Source: Betaproteobacteria bacterium
GTDB taxonomy: Bacteria; Pseudomonadota; Gammaproteobacteria; Burkholderiales; SG8-39
DNA: 9,559 nt
NCBI GenBank assembly: GCA_009693435.1
Contig: SHXF01000141.1
Coordinates: 1 to 9,559, forward strand
Direction of reading: 5' to 3'
The stretch's first letter is position 1, and the number at the start of each line of letters is the position of its first letter. Below, in pieces: positions 6,676-9,559 of this stretch. The notes under the pieces are model-generated. The model made no database searches, had not been told where the DNA came from, and was given only the letters and a program-made list of their open reading frames with translations. Made by a program: the position numbers and the translations under genes.

Positions 6676-7574
6676 CCTTCGCGTATGAATTCGATGATTT
6701 CGCGCCCCAGCCGGTCTTCCGCCGTGTTGAGATGGGAGATCGCGGAATTGTGATTGTGGCCGGCGAGCCAGACGAGGCGCGGCGCGCGCCGCCTGGCCGA
6801 TGCCAGTCTGTGAAACAGTTCCGCGCCGTGCATGTCGAGCAGCGGGTTTTCGTATTGCGCGAGGGCGATCATCGTCGGGACGCTGTCCGGCGCGACATGC
6901 GAGACCACCGAGCCGCGCTCCATCAATTGCGCATCGTCACCGAAATAGGCCTTCACCTTGGTCGCATTGGGATTGTCCGCAAAGGTTTCGATGCGCACTC
7001 GCCCCGACACCGTGATGAAGCCGCGTATGCCCGAGCCTTCCGGCGGATGGAAGCGCCTGTCATAGGCATAGCAGCCGGTGTGCGTGGCCCCGGCGGAATG
7101 GCCCATGAGAAAAATGCGCTCCGGGTCGCCGCCGAAACGCCCGGCGTTTTTGCGCGCCCAGGCCACGGCCGCGGCGACGTCTTCGGTCGCGCACGGATAC
7201 TTGAATTCCGGGGCGAGTCTGTATTCCATGTTGATGCCGAGCACACCGTGCCGGGCGAGGTACCAGCACACGTTGGAGTAGATCTCGCTTGATCGGTCCT
7301 TGTTGCCGTTGACGAAGGCCCCGCCGTGGACAAACACCACCACCGGAGAATTCGCGGCGCCCCGTGGCGCGTAGACATCCAGCACTTGGCGTGGATGCGC
7401 GCCGTAGGCGATATCCCGGGTCACGCTGCCTTCCTTCGGGGCGGTCGCCAGGAGCTCGGAAAAGCCGTCGGCCATCAGCTTGCTGTGCTGCGTGATGGCG
7501 CTGCCCCACACCGGCCCGACTTCGGCCATCAGTTTTCGCAGCGACGCGGGGATTTCCGGCGGCATGGAACTCAT
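6669..7574 (-). CDS. Alpha/beta-hydrolase (esterase/kynurenine-formamidase-like)
   Basis: A 301-residue serine hydrolase of the BD-FAE/HSL-like group. The oxyanion-hole motif is HGGAF (83-87). The nucleophile elbow is GHSAG (158-162) with Ser160. The family's EYRLAPE motif is at 117-123 and DVAAAVAWARKNAGRFGGDPERIFLMG leads into the elbow. The catalytic His is most likely H273 or H275 in GHNHNS, and the acid is probably in the AQYENPLLD region (239-247). No signal peptide is visible, so a cytoplasmic enzyme is expected. It would hydrolyse an ester, lactone or formamide. The similarity in layout to kynurenine formamidases does not prove that substrate. It lies 44 bp after the cupin gene and overlaps the start of the molybdenum hydroxylase gene, so the three are probably one operon. 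No strong Shine-Dalgarno precedes ATG 7574; the internal ATG at 7565 (residue 4) is an alternative. Confidence 0.9.
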   Translation of the reverse strand: MSSMPPEIPASLRKLMAEVGPVWGSAITQHSKLMADGFSELLATAPKEGSVTRDIAYGAHPRQVLDVYAPRGAANSPVVVFVHGGAFVNGNKDRSSEIYSNVCWYLARHGVLGINMEYRLAPEFKYPCATEDVAAAVAWARKNAGRFGGDPERIFLMGHSAGATHTGCYAYDRRFHPPEGSGIRGFITVSGRVRIETFADNPNATKVKAYFGDDAQLMERGSVVSHVAPDSVPTMIALAQYENPLLDMHGAELFHRLASARRRAPRLVWLAGHNHNSAISHLNTAEDRLGREIIEFIREGW

Positions 7575-7618
7575 GATGCGGCGCTCATGGCTGCGGCGCT
7601 GGTGCGTGTCTCATGCGA

Positions 7619-8170
7619 TCAGGCCTTTTTCTGCGAGGCTTCCCACTCCCGGATATGGGCATCGCGGTTCTTGTTGAGGTCGGGATCGGCGTAGCCCATG
7701 AGGTCGGGCTTGCCCTTGCCGACCATGACCTGGATATAGATGGGTTCGAGCGTGTTGTTTTGATAGCCGTGAATGACGCCCGCCGGGCAGGACACGCAGT
7801 CCCAGGGGCCGAGCACCGCTTCGGTGCGTTCGCCGGACTCGCTCTCGAAGAACACCATCAGGTGCCCTTTCAGCACGAAGAACACCTCCTCCACCTCGTG
7901 CGTGTGCGAGGCATTTCCCTGTCCCGGCGGCACGTGCATGATGGAGAGCGTAAAGGCGCCCGAGGGAATGATGTTCATGTCCGGCTTGCCGCTGGTGTTG
8001 CCGATGAAGCGGTGCTGCGCGCGCCGCCAGCCCTCGATCGCCGCATCCGCGAATGCGTGCCAGTCGGGCTTGCGCTCGCCGAAGCGGGCGACGTATTTCC
8101 TGGCAATCTCCTGGGTCGACATGCCGACCACCGCCGGGTCCATCTTGTGTACCGCTTTCAATTCAGCCAT
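7619..8170 (-). CDS. Cupin-domain protein (single-domain, metal-binding)
   Basis: A 183-residue protein with one cupin barrel. Motif 1 is GNASHTHEVEEVFFVLKG (85-102) with H89, H91 and E95. Motif 2 is GPWDCVSCPAGVIHGYQN (121-138) with H134. These are the four usual metal ligands, so the protein can bind Fe, Mn, Ni or Zn. A roughly 65-residue helical N-terminal part (ARKYVARFGERKPDWHAFADA) precedes the barrel. Such proteins include dioxygenases, isomerases and small-molecule sensors, and sequence alone does not decide here. The start at 8170 is chosen because AAGGAG (8177-8182) lies 6 nt upstream. The frame is open back to 8251, but that extension reads through a tandem repeat and lacks cupin-like sequence. 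It is the first gene of the cupin/hydrolase/molybdenum hydroxylase run. It may act on a ring-cleavage or hydroxylated intermediate of the same pathway. Confidence 0.88.
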   Translation of the reverse strand: MAELKAVHKMDPAVVGMSTQEIARKYVARFGERKPDWHAFADAAIEGWRRAQHRFIGNTSGKPDMNIIPSGAFTLSIMHVPPGQGNASHTHEVEEVFFVLKGHLMVFFESESGERTEAVLGPWDCVSCPAGVIHGYQNNTLEPIYIQVMVGKGKPDLMGYADPDLNKNRDAHIREWEASQKKA

Positions 8171-8196
8171 GGCGTTCTCCTTTTTCGATCCGATCT

Positions 8197-8247
8197 GTTT
8201 GTGGAAGCACCCAGTTTGTGGAAGCACCCAGTTTGTGCAAACACCCA
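8197..8247. repeat. Three tandem 17-bp repeats in the leader of the cupin gene
   Basis: Unit GTTTGTGGAAGCACCCA occurs perfectly at 8197-8213 and 8214-8230, followed by a variant at 8231-8247 with three changes (GTTTGTGCAAACACCCA). The variant contains a perfect inverted repeat GTTTG-TG-CAAAC (8231-8242). The array ends 26 bp upstream of the chosen cupin start. Direct repeats at near two-helical-turn steps (17 bp) could be iterated binding sites for a regulator or a slipped duplication in the leader. No regulator gene is in the window to support one reading. Confidence 0.7.
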
Positions 8248-8304
8248 TCAAGCGTCCATTCCTGAAAAATAGCAGGCGAGTTTCCCCTGATGTGGGGGAC
8301 AGAG

Positions 8305-8323
8305 AAGGGGGCGTCGCCCCCTT
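8305..8323 (-). terminator. Probable intrinsic terminator of the intact Bug gene
   Basis: AAGGGGG (8305-8311) pairs with CCCCCTT (8317-8323) around the 5-nt loop CGTCG. It starts 4 bp beyond the stop of the minus-strand Bug receptor gene. On the minus strand the stem is followed by TCTCTGTCC, a poor U tract. On the plus strand TTTTC follows directly, so it would stop readthrough better in that direction. It separates the receptor gene from the cupin operon. Confidence 0.6.
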
Positions 8324-8327
8324 TTCG

Positions 8328-9314
8328 TCAGTTGGCGCCGACCAGTCCGGCCGCCTTGACCACCTTCGCCCATTGAGCCAGCTCCTGCCTGATCTTCGCC
8401 GCGAACTGCTCGGGCGTGGTGCCGTCGGTGGTGAAGCCGCGCGCCTGCAGGCCCTGCGAGATTTCTGCTGTCGCCAGGATGGCGGCGATCTCCTTGTGCA
8501 ACCGCGCCACCACCTCGGGCGGCGTCCCGGCAGGCGCGAGCATGCCGTACCAGGAAGTCACCTCGAAGCCGGGATAGATCTCGGCGATGGCAGGCAGGGG
8601 CAGCAGCGCCGAACGCTGCGTCGTGGTGACGGCCAAGCCGCGCAGTTTTCCCGACTGGATGTGCGGCGCGGCGCTGGAGACCGTGAGGAACAGCATGTCG
8701 ATCTGCCCGCCGATCAGGTCGGTCATCGCCGGGGGCGCGCCCTTGTAGGGTACGTGCACGATGTCGAGGCCGGGGATGGCAGATTGCAGCATGGCGCCGG
8801 CGAGGTGCGCGATGCTGCCCGCCCCGAAGGAGCCGTAGGTGAGTTTGCCCGGCCGGCTCCTGGCGTAGGCCACGAGTTCCTGCAGGGTTTTCGCCGGCAC
8901 CGCCGGGTGCACCATCAGAACGAAGGGCGTCGACACCGCCTGGGTGATGGGCGCGAAATCCCTGGCCGGGTTGTAAGGCGTGTCGGCGCGCATCGCCGGG
9001 CTGATGGCGAGCCCTCCCACGTCGGCGAACAGCAGCGTGTACCCGTCCGGGTCAGCGCGCGCCACCGCCGTGGTGCCGATAAAGCCGTTGGCGCCGGCGC
9101 GGTTTTCCACGATCACCTGCTGGCCGAGTTGATCCGGCATTTTCTGGGCGATGTTGCGGGCGACTATGTCGATGGCGCCGCCGGCGGGCCAGGGGACGAT
9201 GATGCGGATCAGCCTGGAGGGATAGGTCTGGGCGGTCGCGCCGGCCGCGAAGACAAGCGTGCCCGTCGCGACCAGCAGGGCGCCCCGCAGAACTCTGGTG
9301 AATCGGATGCTCAT
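8328..9314 (-). CDS. Bug/TctC-family periplasmic solute-binding receptor (intact)
   Basis: A complete 328-residue receptor of the tripartite tricarboxylate transporter receptor family, secreted to the periplasm by a Sec signal peptide (residues 1 to about 28, RVLRGALLVATGTLVFAAGATA, cut before Gln29). The mature protein has the standard landmarks: YPSRLIRIIVPWPAGGAID (31-49) with the Asp that contacts the ligand carboxylate in solved family members, VENRAGANGF, DPDGYTLLF, PARDFAPIT, YGSFGAGSIAHLAGAM, VPYKGAPPAMTDLIGGQIDMLF, GKLRGLAVTT, and the C-terminal MLAPAGTPPEVV region. The start has a very strong ribosome site (AAGGAGGA at 9320-9327, 5 nt upstream). No transporter membrane subunits are adjacent; such orphan receptors are the rule in Burkholderiales. 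The ligand is unknown, probably an organic acid feeding the neighbouring pathway. It is the only one of the window's three Bug genes that is intact. Confidence 0.95.
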   Translation of the reverse strand: MSIRFTRVLRGALLVATGTLVFAAGATAQTYPSRLIRIIVPWPAGGAIDIVARNIAQKMPDQLGQQVIVENRAGANGFIGTTAVARADPDGYTLLFADVGGLAISPAMRADTPYNPARDFAPITQAVSTPFVLMVHPAVPAKTLQELVAYARSRPGKLTYGSFGAGSIAHLAGAMLQSAIPGLDIVHVPYKGAPPAMTDLIGGQIDMLFLTVSSAAPHIQSGKLRGLAVTTTQRSALLPLPAIAEIYPGFEVTSWYGMLAPAGTPPEVVARLHKEIAAILATAEISQGLQARGFTTDGTTPEQFAAKIRQELAQWAKVVKAAGLVGAN

Positions 9315-9397
9315 AGCAGTCCTCCTTCGACTAGTGCCGTGTAACCTGCTGACGATAGAATGTCCAGCGTCAACCGAACTTACACCGGGAATATGCC
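9315..9397. promoter_or_regulatory. Divergent promoter region, Bug receptor versus glutathione S-transferase
   Basis: These 83 bp lie between two divergent starts. On the minus strand a TTGACG box (plus-strand 9368-9373) is a fair -35 candidate, but no good -10 hexamer is found at 16-18 bp. On the plus strand TAGAAT (9356-9361) could be a -10, without a good -35 at the right distance. The ribosome site of the receptor gene (9320-9327) is strong. That of the plus-strand gene (CGGGA, about 9 nt before its ATG) is weak. Confidence 0.3.
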
Positions 9398-9559
9398 ATG
9401 AGCAATGATTTGGCGGCGGCAGATTTTAACGGGAGCGGCAATCCGCGCGCGCTGCGCTATTTCGCCTGCCGCGGCCGGGGCGAGGCGCTGCGCCTGGCGC
9501 TGGTCGATTCGGGCGTCGCTTTCCACGACGAGCGCGTGCCGATACAGGATCTGAGCGCG
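9398..9559 (+). CDS. Glutathione S-transferase, N-terminal part (runs off the window)
   Basis: The first 54 codons of a gene that continues beyond the right edge. After a short polar lead (residues 1-17), LRYFACRGRGEALRLALVDS (19-38) matches the start of the thioredoxin-like glutathione-binding domain of sigma-type and related glutathione S-transferases (pattern YF-x-x-RGR-x-E-x-x-R). Tyr21 is in the place of the catalytic Tyr of that class. GVAFHDERVPIQDLSA continues as the expected beta-strand and loop. The enzyme would conjugate or reduce electrophiles with glutathione in the cytoplasm. It is divergent from the Bug receptor gene, so its link to the catabolic genes is uncertain. Identification rests on a short segment and the family pattern. 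Confidence 0.75.
   Translation, partial: MSNDLAAADFNGSGNPRALRYFACRGRGEALRLALVDSGVAFHDERVPIQDLSA

Noticed and set aside
4342..6753. An 803-codon open frame on the plus strand opposite the molybdenum hydroxylase gene.
   Set aside because: It is His/Arg/Ala/Gly-rich with no recognisable domain and is an antisense shadow produced by GC-rich codon use of the real minus-strand gene.
8171..8251. A longer start for the cupin protein at 8251.
   Set aside because: The added 27 residues translate the tandem repeats, while the ATG at 8170 has a near-ideal Shine-Dalgarno sequence 6 nt upstream.
7773..9344. A 523-codon plus-strand frame opposite the cupin and Bug receptor genes.
   Set aside because: It crosses two well-supported minus-strand genes, the terminator and the tandem repeats, and has no family-like sequence.

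Overview
The window looks like chromosomal accessory DNA from a GC-rich betaproteobacterium, most likely Burkholderiales or a relative. The evidence is three genes or gene remnants for Bug/TctC-type periplasmic solute receptors (a family greatly expanded in that group), GC-rich codon use, and REP-like repeats with a TTCGACAGGCTCAG core. Nothing here identifies the species.

Layout. Positions 1-50 hold the 3' part of a tRNA-Asn(GUU) gene on the minus strand. Its 5' half is missing, which is what the far end of an island integrated into a tRNA gene looks like. Minus-strand catabolic genes follow. The first block, transcribed from about 3904 down to 150, encodes a thiolase-like enzyme, a DUF35 zinc-ribbon/OB-fold partner, a class III (CaiB/BaiF) CoA-transferase, and a Bug receptor broken by an internal deletion and frameshift. 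A second Bug gene starts divergently at 3980 but is only a 48-codon stub. It runs into a REP/BIME-like repeat array at about 4136-4323. The second minus-strand block, from 9314 down to 4324, encodes an intact Bug receptor with a terminator-like hairpin behind it, then a cupin, an alpha/beta-hydrolase and the large subunit of a molybdenum hydroxylase. Three tandem 17-bp repeats lie in front of the cupin gene. At the right edge a glutathione S-transferase gene starts divergently on the plus strand and leaves the window.

How the genes may work together (inference). The Bug receptor would bind an organic acid or similar anion in the periplasm. The hydrolase, cupin and molybdenum hydroxylase would open, oxidise or hydroxylate a substrate. 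The CoA-transferase would make a CoA thioester, and the thiolase-like/DUF35 pair would cleave it by a thiolytic or retro-aldol reaction. The substrate cannot be named from sequence. No transporter membrane subunits, regulator, integrase or transposase, and no small or FAD subunit for the molybdenum enzyme, lie in the window.

The most noteworthy signals are the tRNA-Asn fragment as a candidate attachment site, the decay of two of three Bug genes, the thiolase-like protein that lacks the usual Cys and His, and the tandem repeat before the cupin gene. No defence system, CRISPR array or clearly undescribed machinery was seen.
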